13,182 nt of DNA, taken from NCBI GenBank assembly GCA_045652785.1, contig JAZOLF010000069.1, positions 1-13,182 of the forward strand, written 5' to 3'. Numbering within the stretch: the first letter of the stretch is position 1; each line of letters starts with the position of its first letter. Under the pieces are notes generated by a model. That model ran no database searches. It was not told the origin of the DNA and saw only the letters and a program-made list of their open reading frames with translations. Source of the stretch: Scatosoma sp045652785. Lineage in GTDB: Bacteria > Bacillota > Clostridia > Christensenellales > Borkfalkiaceae. A program made the translations under genes and the position numbers. Shown here in pieces: positions 6,929 through 13,182 of this stretch.

Positions 6929-8479
6929 TTATTTTGAAAATCCACCGTTTCGAATGTAGTCCGCAAGCAAATCGCGGGCAAAAGTCGTTTCATCATACGT
7001 CGCCACTTCGGTCAATCCATTCCACTTATATTGCCAAGTATAACTATCCACAACCACGTAATAGGTCGCGCTCGTATTGATGCTATTCTTGATACTGTTG
7101 CCGTAGGTGCTATAAGAAACGTAATAATCGCTATTCGTTGTTTGGATAAATACGCTCTTCAATTTAGACCCCGAAATGGAGCACAGCATCAAAGGGTTAT
7201 CGAAGGGGAACAAACTTTGCAAATCGCTGTACATAACGTTCCCCGCAGACAGGTTATACGGGCTGCGCGTTCTCAAAAAGCCGCCGCCAAGTACAATGTT
7301 ATATTGCGAGCCCCAACGTGAAAGCCCCGTTTGCAGGTATAAATCCGCAACAAGCGCTTCCAGTTCGCTATCGTCGCGATACTTGCTGTTATATCCAAGC
7401 ATTTGCGTCCCGAGCGCTACTTCATCCGCGTATTTATCAAGCAAGGTTTGGATGATCGGATCTTGCGCCTTATTCCCATACACAGAATTGCTAATCGTTT
7501 CCGCGGTCTTGGTGGAAACTTCATCGGTCACCACGTTGACGGACATGGTCGCGTGAGAAATGTTTTTATTTTCGCCGCCGCCTTGCAGGTGATACACCCC
7601 CCAACTATCCGTTTCTACGTAGCGGCTGTGCGTATGCCCTTCGAAGACGATATCCACATAGCCGTTGGACAAACTTGTATCGTATCCGTCAATGCCTTCA
7701 TGCCAAGAATATACGATTACGTCTGCGCCCGCGTCTTTTAAGCGTTGGGATTCCGATTTGACAAGGTTTGTCAATTCGCTGCCCGTCTTAAAGTACACGT
7801 CTTCTACCTTATCCGAAGAGATGGAAGAATAGCAATCCCCCACCGCCCCGATAATACCGATTTTCGCGCCGCCGCGTTCTACCATAATGGACGGCTGGCA
7901 ATAGTCCGCGCGTTGGTTGGTGGCGCGTTCATATACGTTGATAGCAAGGTAGGCAAAATCGGACGTTGCCGCATTTTCGGCGATATAACTCGTGCCCCAG
8001 TCAAACTCGTGGTTGCCCAAGGTCATAGACACGAAGTCCATTTCATCCATCCAATCGTTAATGATTTTTCCGCGTGTTAAGTTCGATTCCGAGCCGCCTT
8101 GCCACATATCCCCCGAAGAGAACAAAATCGTGTTCGGATTTCTAATTTTCGCATCTTTTAAGTACGTCGTCAAACCGCCGATACCAGGTTGGGTATCCGT
8201 CGCGGTAAACTTACCGTGCAAGTCATTGACCGCATACAAATCCAGCGTGACAATTACGCTGTTTTCACAAAGATCGCAAATTGTATCCCCATCCCCGTCT
8301 TCGTGCGCACAAGTGTTGGTCGGCGTGTCATCAGGGGTGCTGTCGCCAGGCGTACTATCCGCAGGCGTTGAAGTTTGGGGCGTACTCGTTGGCGGCGTAC
8401 TCGTTTGGGGAGCAAAACCTTCGCATCCCACAAACATCATACAAGCGAGCAGCAACGCCGCCACGGAAACTTTTTTCAT
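6929..8479 (-). CDS. Surface lipoprotein 5'-nucleotidase / 2',3'-cyclic phosphodiesterase family (UshA-like)
   Basis: 516 residues, probably lipid-anchored outside the membrane. Signal peptide with lipobox FVG-Cys19, an STP/DTP linker (about 25-54), then a short segment with Cys57, His59, Cys68, Cys71 and the acidic pattern DGDGDTICDLCE (61-72). The metallophosphoesterase domain shows NDLHG (Asp86, His88), SSGDMWQGG (Asp124), GNHEFDWG (156-163), SWHEG near 260 and GHTH near 281-284. The 5'-nucleotidase C-terminal domain shows GGGFLRTR near 398-405 (phosphate-binding Arg) and FPFDN near 424-428 (base-stacking aromatics). The family removes phosphate from 5'-nucleotides, and some members open 2',3'-cyclic nucleotides, which barnase-type RNases generate. 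AAGGAG at 8487-8492 lies 7 bases before the ATG. The gene follows the phosphohexomutase by 28 bases. Confidence 0.93.
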   Translation of the reverse strand: MKKVSVAALLLACMMFVGCEGFAPQTSTPPTSTPQTSTPADSTPGDSTPDDTPTNTCAHEDGDGDTICDLCENSVIVTLDLYAVNDLHGKFTATDTQPGIGGLTTYLKDAKIRNPNTILFSSGDMWQGGSESNLTRGKIINDWMDEMDFVSMTLGNHEFDWGTSYIAENAATSDFAYLAINVYERATNQRADYCQPSIMVERGGAKIGIIGAVGDCYSSISSDKVEDVYFKTGSELTNLVKSESQRLKDAGADVIVYSWHEGIDGYDTSLSNGYVDIVFEGHTHSRYVETDSWGVYHLQGGGENKNISHATMSVNVVTDEVSTKTAETISNSVYGNKAQDPIIQTLLDKYADEVALGTQMLGYNSKYRDDSELEALVADLYLQTGLSRWGSQYNIVLGGGFLRTRSPYNLSAGNVMYSDLQSLFPFDNPLMLCSISGSKLKSVFIQTTNSDYYVSYSTYGNSIKNSINTSATYYVVVDSYTWQYKWNGLTEVATYDETTFARDLLADYIRNGGFSK

Positions 8480-8507
8480 AGGAATTCTCCTTCGTATTTC
8501 TTCTCTC

Positions 8508-11255
8508 TTATTTCTTTGCTTGTTCCAAAACTTCGTTCACAGCCGTTTGCAAAGCAACCAAATCTGCGTTTGCTTGTTCTTCGCTTGCCGCTTTCAACGA
8601 GTAGTAAATCTTCAACTTCGGTTCCGTACCCGACGGGCGCACGCACACGAACGAACCGCCGCTTAACTCATAGTAAACACAGTTGCATTTCGGGATATTC
8701 AAAGGCGCAACCGTACCGTTTACGTAGTCCTTTCTAACGTCCGCGCTGTAATCACGGAAGGCTTCCACCGTCCAAGTGCCCAGAGCCTTAACGTCCATCG
8801 TCTTCAACGCATCGACAACACCGTTCATTTCTTTCATCGCGTTCAAGCCCGAATATTGTATGGAAACGTTCTTATCCAAAACGAACCCGTATTTTGCATA
8901 GATTTCTTGCAATCTTTGATAAACGGTCTTGCCGATATAGGTATAATAGCATACCATTTCTGCACAGAGCATCGACGCAACGACAGCGTCCTTATCTCTT
9001 GCGTGCGTACCGCGCAAATAGCCGCAACTTTCTTCAAACCCGAACACGTAGGTATGTTTGCCGTCCTGTTCCCATTGTTTGATTTTTTCACCGATAAACT
9101 TAAAACCAACGGGGGTTTCGTATAAAGTCACGCCATAATCTTCGCAAAGTGCTTTTGCCATCCCCGTCGAAACAAAGGACTTAACAACCGCCGCATTTGC
9201 GGGCATAACGCCGTCTTCTTGCAAGCGTTGCAGGATATAATCGAGCAACAAAATCCCTACTTGGTTGCCAGAAAGCGCCACAAATTCTCCTTCGTTATCA
9301 CGAATTACCACACCCAAGCGGTCCGCATCGGGGTCTGTACCAAATACCACGTCCGCATTGATTTCATTTGCAAGCGCAATCCCCATCGAAAGAGTTTCCT
9401 TGTATTCGGGGTTGGGAACTTTCACGGTCGAAAATTCCGTATCCTTCTTCGCTTGTTCTTCAACGACGGTTGCATTAATCCCCAACTTTTTCAAGATCGC
9501 CGTGACGGGCTTATAACCGCTGCCGTGTACGGGGGTATAAACGAGTTTCAGGTTCGCACCGCACTTTTCTACCGCATCTTTCGAAAGTGTCAATGCGGAA
9601 AGTTCTTCGATATAATCTTCATCCAACTTTGCAGGGATGGATACAATCAACGGGCTATCCTTTTCACCGCTCACGGACAGGAAATCATCAATCTTTGCAA
9701 TATGTTCAACCACTTTTGCGGTATCTTCGGGGGACATTTGCGCCCCGTCCGCACCATATACCTTGTAGCCGTTGTATTCTTTGGGGTTGTGGCTTGCCGT
9801 AATCATAACACCTGCCACCGTCTTCAAATAACGCACCGCATAGGAAAGCATCGGTACAGGATGTACGTCGTCGAAAAGGTACGCCTTAATGCCGTTCTTT
9901 GCCAAAACTTCGGCGGTCGCACGCGCGAACTCTTCGGACATTCTGCGGGTATCGTAAGAGATTGCTACGCCCTGTGCCATCGCATCCGCGCCAAGCGTTT
10001 TGATGAATTCCGCAAGACCTTGCGTTGCACGCATCACGGTATAAACGTTCATCATATTCATACCGTAGCCGATCAAACCGCGCATCCCTGCCGTACCGAA
10101 TTCAGGCTCAGCGCCGAAACGATATTCTTTTTCCTTTTCGTCGCACGCAATCGCCAACAATTCCTGTTTGCCTTCTTCGCACAATCTTCCGTCGGTCAAC
10201 CAGTTTTGATAGTTCTTTTGATAATCCATTTTTTTATCTCCCTTATCATTTTTATTTTCGTTTTCAGGTTCGTTGTTTTGGTCCTGCCCCGCACCTACGG
10301 TATCGTCCACGTAATCAAAGAAATGTTCGGTATCCCCTTTACATTCGTTGGTTGCGATGTCGCCAAAGGTGACGAAGTATTTTTTTCCTTTGATCGTAAA
10401 GTAGTTTACGTACTGCGCGCAAATCAAGACCAAGTAAGATGCAGGTATAGTCACCAACAACGCGCTGCCAAAAGTGAACGCCAGCGCCATAGCGTTGACA
10501 ATGATGATGATATACACCAAAGACACGTACATTGCAAAGGACTTTCTGTGGTGGCGTTTTTCTTCCCCGCGGATGGAGCGAATAGCGTTTTTCAGCGTCA
10601 TTTTATCTTCGGTAATCGCAGGCATCCAAGCGGAAGTAAACGTGAGTTTCAACGCCTGCCCGATTGCAATCACCGTCATCGACAGGAAGAGCGAAAGCCC
10701 CACTTTTGCGAAGATGCAAATACAAGCGATAATCGCCGCCATCCCAACGTCGAATGCAAAAGCGATGGGTACGTACACCACAGCATACTTTGTTGCGCTT
10801 GCCAGGCTTTCGATATACGCTTGGCGGAAAGGCGTTTCCGCGTAAGTGGTCATTCTATCGTTGATTACTTTCCCAACGGTAAAATAACACAGCGTATCCA
10901 AAAAGCGTTGCGCCAAGTAAACGATGATACAACCGATTGCACGGCCGATAATTTCGCCCGCCATCGTGAGCACCAGCCCACCGAACGCCGGCAAGGAGCC
11001 GTTGACGATCTCATCCCGCAATACTTCAAAAGAATTCCCCGATGCGTGCCCGGGCATAAATTCCGCAAGCAGGGTACGAAAATCCCCCAACAAGTGTTCC
11101 CATTCCACGCTTGAAAAGATCTCTGCAAGTTGTGGCAAAATCAATACACCGTACAACGCGGTACAAACGATCCCGACCACAATCTTATACAACAGCACAC
11201 GGGGAATGTTTTTGAAATTTTCCGTCATAAGTGTGAACGTATTTCTAAATCGCAT
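8508..11255 (-). CDS. Membrane protein in-frame with phosphoglucomutase/phosphomannomutase family enzyme (915-aa apparent fusion)
   Basis: One open frame holds two complete modules. Residues 1-342 form a polytopic membrane protein: hydrophobic segments near 21-41, 91-115, 156-185, 187-205, 241-262 and 264-285, then an Asn/Glu/Lys-rich tail. From Met343 (ATG at 10229) follow 573 residues of an alpha-D-phosphohexomutase, about the length of free-standing B. subtilis PgcA. Numbered from that Met: FGTAGMRG at 44-51, phosphoserine loop TASHNPKEYNGY (Ser146), metal loop TDPDADRLG, sugar loop GFEESCGYLRG, and phosphate-binding RPSGTEPK. This subgroup includes glucose 1,6-phosphomutases and PGM2-type phosphopentomutases; nucleotide-gene neighbours favour the latter weakly. 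AAGGAG at 11263-11268 serves the long start. An AAGGGAG 8 bases before the internal ATG suggests separate translation of the enzyme. Either a true fusion or two genes missing a stop. Confidence 0.85.
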   Translation of the reverse strand: MRFRNTFTLMTENFKNIPRVLLYKIVVGIVCTALYGVLILPQLAEIFSSVEWEHLLGDFRTLLAEFMPGHASGNSFEVLRDEIVNGSLPAFGGLVLTMAGEIIGRAIGCIIVYLAQRFLDTLCYFTVGKVINDRMTTYAETPFRQAYIESLASATKYAVVYVPIAFAFDVGMAAIIACICIFAKVGLSLFLSMTVIAIGQALKLTFTSAWMPAITEDKMTLKNAIRSIRGEEKRHHRKSFAMYVSLVYIIIIVNAMALAFTFGSALLVTIPASYLVLICAQYVNYFTIKGKKYFVTFGDIATNECKGDTEHFFDYVDDTVGAGQDQNNEPENENKNDKGDKKMDYQKNYQNWLTDGRLCEEGKQELLAIACDEKEKEYRFGAEPEFGTAGMRGLIGYGMNMMNVYTVMRATQGLAEFIKTLGADAMAQGVAISYDTRRMSEEFARATAEVLAKNGIKAYLFDDVHPVPMLSYAVRYLKTVAGVMITASHNPKEYNGYKVYGADGAQMSPEDTAKVVEHIAKIDDFLSVSGEKDSPLIVSIPAKLDEDYIEELSALTLSKDAVEKCGANLKLVYTPVHGSGYKPVTAILKKLGINATVVEEQAKKDTEFSTVKVPNPEYKETLSMGIALANEINADVVFGTDPDADRLGVVIRDNEGEFVALSGNQVGILLLDYILQRLQEDGVMPANAAVVKSFVSTGMAKALCEDYGVTLYETPVGFKFIGEKIKQWEQDGKHTYVFGFEESCGYLRGTHARDKDAVVASMLCAEMVCYYTYIGKTVYQRLQEIYAKYGFVLDKNVSIQYSGLNAMKEMNGVVDALKTMDVKALGTWTVEAFRDYSADVRKDYVNGTVAPLNIPKCNCVYYELSGGSFVCVRPSGTEPKLKIYYSLKAASEEQANADLVALQTAVNEVLEQAKK
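10227..10244 (-). promoter_or_regulatory. Internal ribosome binding site and ATG for the phosphohexomutase module
   Basis: AAGGGAG (10238-10244) sits 8 bases before the ATG at 10229, inside the long open frame and at the exact domain boundary. A second reading frame has TGA and TAA back to back just before it, resembling the stop region of a separate upstream gene. The site suggests an independent 573-residue enzyme spanning 10229 to 8508, in addition to or instead of the fusion. Confidence 0.6.
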
Positions 11256-11267
11256 AACCCTACTCCT

Positions 11268-12092
11268 TTATTCGTAATATTTTTTTAAATCGGCACGTTC
11301 GATTTGTTCACGGTCGAAATAAACAACCTGCATTCGCACGCAGAATTGTAAAATCAACGCCGCATAGAAAGCCGTTGCAACGATGATGGAAACCACCTGC
11401 GCGGACGGGAAACATAAGGTTGCAAGAACGATCAAACCTTCCGCCACAATCAAGGAAACCGCTTGCGCCACCGTCAACTTTGCTTGGATAGGCTCACAAA
11501 GAATGTAGCCATAGCGGAGCGCTTCAAACGTTCTGAATCCTGTAATTTGCATACAGGGCAACCACAAATACCCCAACGAAAGCACGTAGGTAAAAACAAA
11601 GTGCATAACCACCCAAACGATGGGCGCAAGGACGTAAAGCAAAGGAGCAGGCACGCCCAAACAAAGCATCAAAACTGCCGCCAGCAACAACGTCCAAAGT
11701 TCGTAGATTACACAAATCAAAAAAGCGATACCGATGGTGGACATCAGGTTGTCGTTGAGTTTCCCCCACAGACCGTTGAACGTCCGCTTGCCAAAGCGCA
11801 TATGCTTATCGGTGAACGCCATCAAAAGCGCAACGCACACAATCAGCACCACAAGCCCGAGCACGCCTGCCACGATCGTATCCCACGATGCAAAGTTAAA
11901 AATTGACACCGCTTGGAAGACTTCCCAAAAGGAAATTTCCGCCCAACTGCCCGACATCACTTTTTCATAAATCGCCAAAATATCTTCGCGTGCCACCGTA
12001 AACGAAAGCAAAAACGCAGGCAAAATTACGAGCGGAAATACGTAGAAAAAGTTTTTTAAGTTGTATATAATGGTTTTCCAAGTGTACTTCAT
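11268..12092 (-). CDS. Polytopic membrane protein, paralogue of the downstream membrane module
   Basis: 274 residues; family not recognised. The ATG at 12092 is chosen because AGGAG lies at 12100-12104, 7 bases upstream. A GTG at 12125 would add 11 residues encoded across that Shine-Dalgarno site. About six hydrophobic segments: near 15-33, 73-93, 118-145, 150-178, 208-228 and 232-254. A basic loop (about 95-110) separates the second and third. A conserved-looking GYLWLPC motif (174-180) precedes a short amphipathic stretch, and the tail is charged. The same plan, including W-[LM]-P and a final aromatic-rich VVYF/VNYF strand, recurs in the next membrane module, 12 bases downstream. First gene of the operon. 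Transport, membrane-homeostasis or scaffold roles are all possible. Confidence 0.85.
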   Translation of the reverse strand: MKYTWKTIIYNLKNFFYVFPLVILPAFLLSFTVAREDILAIYEKVMSGSWAEISFWEVFQAVSIFNFASWDTIVAGVLGLVVLIVCVALLMAFTDKHMRFGKRTFNGLWGKLNDNLMSTIGIAFLICVIYELWTLLLAAVLMLCLGVPAPLLYVLAPIVWVVMHFVFTYVLSLGYLWLPCMQITGFRTFEALRYGYILCEPIQAKLTVAQAVSLIVAEGLIVLATLCFPSAQVVSIIVATAFYAALILQFCVRMQVVYFDREQIERADLKKYYE

Positions 12093-12129
12093 CTTGTTTC
12101 TCCTAACCAAAGCGCAGGCACTCACCTTT

Positions 12130-12153
12130 CAATTTTAACAAAATTGAGCGCTC
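12130..12153. promoter_or_regulatory. Two adjoining palindromes in the operon leader, candidate operator
   Basis: CAATTTT (12130-12136) and AAAATTG (12140-12146) form a perfect 7-bp inverted repeat around AAC. The shared G at 12146 begins a second perfect 8-bp palindrome, GAGCGCTC (12146-12153). They lie between the predicted transcription start and the first gene, where a bound repressor would block elongation. No T run follows on the - strand, so a terminator is unlikely. Confidence 0.5.
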
Positions 12154-12164
12154 CATACATAGGT

Positions 12165-12193
12165 ATTTTATCACATATTCTAAAAGAATGCAA
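12165..12193 (-). promoter_or_regulatory. Extended -10 promoter for the seven-gene minus-strand operon
   Basis: On the - strand TTGCAT (12193-12188) is followed after 17 bases by TAAAAT (12170-12165), with TGA just before the hexamer forming an extended -10. The -35 match is only three of six; the -10 is five of six. Start of transcription would be near 12158, giving a leader of about 65 bases. It is the only promoter-like site seen for the operon. Confidence 0.6.
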
Positions 12194-12203
12194 TACTCTA
12201 CAC

Positions 12204-12240
12204 AAAAAAACCAAGCGGTTTTTTATAAAACCGCTTGGTT
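12204..12240 (-). terminator. Rho-independent terminator of fucI
   Basis: AACCAAGCGGTTTT pairs over 14 bp with AAAACCGCTTGGTT across a 4-base loop. On the - strand it is followed by a T run from the A tract at 12204-12210. It begins 60 bases past the fucI stop and lies just before the operon promoter, insulating the operon from fucI transcription. Confidence 0.95.
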
Positions 12241-12300
12241 CGTGCCTAAATTCGTTAATTTTTTATTTCATCAACACTTTTCCCCTTTTACAGCGGAAAA

Positions 12301-13182
12301 TTATTTGATGTTCTTATACATAGGGCCGTACGCTTGGCAAGCACGATAATCCTGCCCTTCCTTATCCATACCAAACGCATTCCAAGACGCGGGACGGTAG
12401 ATCTTATCTTCGTCAACGTTGTGCATACATACGGGGGAACGGACCATCGAACACATTGTAATAATGTCCGCGCCGATATGCCCATAAGAGATTGCGCCGT
12501 GGTTTGCACCCCAGTTGTTCATAACTTCGTAAGCGGTCTTGAACGCGCCCTTACCGGTCACTCTGGGAGCGAACCAAGTGCAAGGCCACGTGTAGTCCGT
12601 TCTCTTCCAAAGCTTATGGGTGACTTCGTCAGGTACGGAAACCGTCCAACCTTCCGCGATTTGCATCACGGGGCCGATGCCCTTAACCATGTTCAAACGG
12701 AGCATCGTACAAGGCATTTCGTTACGAGTGACAAAACGGGAAGAATAGCCGCCGCCACGGAAGTAGCCAAGGTCAACGTACGGCCACGTCGTTGCTTTCA
12801 TGCAAGCGTCGATATCTTCGTCGGTCATATCCCACCATTTCTTCATAATAGCGTTGCCGTTTTCATCCTTCACTTCGCCGCAAGCATCCACGCAAGCCGC
12901 GCCCGAGTTGATAAGGTGGATAAAGCCATCCGATTCCTTCGCTTTACCTTCCACATCATAGCCCGTCACACGCTTGATTGCATCGCTCGACCAGTAGGTA
13001 CGAACGTCCGCAAAGATTTGCGCTCTACCCGTCAAAAGTTTACCAAAGAGCATACATACCGCATTCAAGGTATCGTTTTCGGTAGCAAGGATATAGGGTT
13101 CTCTTGCGCCGTTCCAGTCGAAGGTAGAATTCAAAATAGATTCGGGGAAGACACAGTTCGGATAGAAGTCCGTCCATTGTCT
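12301..13182 (-). CDS. fucI: L-fucose isomerase, C-terminal half (5' partial)
   Basis: 293 residues are visible and the frame stays open to the right edge; E. coli FucI has about 591, so roughly half is present. A TTG at 13134 is internal, because homologous sequence (RQWTDFYPN, then ESILNSTFDWNG) continues upstream of it. Recognisable blocks: FDWNGAREPYILATENDTLN (E. coli has NSSFDWNGVRRP and ATENDSLN), including the aspartate equivalent to metal ligand Asp361; GYFRGGGYSSRF; and NNWGANHGAISYGHIGADI near the C-terminus, carrying the histidine expected as a metal ligand. The enzyme is a Mn-dependent cytosolic ketol isomerase that converts L-fucose to L-fuculose, and often D-arabinose to D-ribulose. 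It is transcribed separately from the operon below it, which lies beyond a strong terminator. Partner fucose genes would lie to the right. Confidence 0.96.
   Translation of the reverse strand, partial: RQWTDFYPNCVFPESILNSTFDWNGAREPYILATENDTLNAVCMLFGKLLTGRAQIFADVRTYWSSDAIKRVTGYDVEGKAKESDGFIHLINSGAACVDACGEVKDENGNAIMKKWWDMTDEDIDACMKATTWPYVDLGYFRGGGYSSRFVTRNEMPCTMLRLNMVKGIGPVMQIAEGWTVSVPDEVTHKLWKRTDYTWPCTWFAPRVTGKGAFKTAYEVMNNWGANHGAISYGHIGADIITMCSMVRSPVCMHNVDEDKIYRPASWNAFGMDKEGQDYRACQAYGPMYKNIK

Noticed and set aside
9219..11114. A 631-codon open frame on the + strand
   Set aside because: It lies wholly opposite the membrane/phosphohexomutase gene, which has clear motifs and ribosome binding sites. 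Its translation is rich in Arg, His, Phe and Cys with no recognisable domain, as expected of an antisense shadow.
12092..12125. GTG start for the first operon gene
   Set aside because: The extension would read through the AGGAG at 12100-12104 that serves the ATG at 12092.
12241..12300. Gap between fucI and its terminator, searched for a small gene
   Set aside because: AT-rich 60 bases with no open frame preceded by a ribosome binding site.

Overview
The window looks like chromosomal DNA from a medium-GC, Gram-positive-type gut anaerobe, probably an uncultured member of Clostridia; the lineage is inferred, not demonstrated. The grounds are lipoproteins with Thr/Pro/Asp-rich linkers (STP, DTP and DDTP repeats) after a lipobox cysteine, strong AGGAG ribosome binding sites, sigma-A type promoters, paired nanoRNase-type DHH proteins, and an L-fucose isomerase typical of mucin- or plant-glycan-using commensals. 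No tRNA, rRNA, CRISPR array, transposase or phage gene was seen.

Layout. Left part, + strand: the 3' end of a secreted, repeat-containing OB-fold protein (3-1469), a hairpin terminator, a near-consensus promoter, and a lipoprotein (1671-2996) joining one more OB-fold copy to what I read as a barnase-like ribonuclease domain with an inserted EF-hand-type calcium loop. A bidirectional terminator (3025-3058) separates it from a convergent seven-gene operon on the - strand. In transcription order the operon holds: a six-helix membrane protein (12092-11268); a second membrane protein of the same kind running in frame into a complete phosphohexomutase (11255-8508); a 5'-nucleotidase lipoprotein (8479-6929); a dGTPase-like HD hydrolase (6913-5714); two tandem DHH/DHHA1 phosphoesterases (5721-4777 and 4780-3803); and SurE (3812-3078). 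The genes are 12 to 28 bases apart or overlap by 4 to 10 bases. A promoter-like site with two adjoining palindromes lies upstream of the first gene. At the right edge is the 3' half of L-fucose isomerase with its own strong terminator.

How the genes could work together. Nearly every enzyme here acts on RNA, short oligonucleotides or nucleotides. A surface RNase with nucleic-acid-binding-type OB domains could cut environmental RNA. The surface 5'-nucleotidase could dephosphorylate the products. Inside the cell the DHH proteins, SurE and the HD protein could finish nanoRNAs, pAp and (deoxy)nucleotides. The phosphohexomutase may interconvert pentose 1- and 5-phosphates, feeding sugar phosphate into central metabolism. 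This pathway is inferred from family knowledge and gene proximity. The least usual items are the OB + RNase + EF-hand architecture and the membrane-protein/phosphohexomutase in-frame junction, which carries an internal ribosome binding site.
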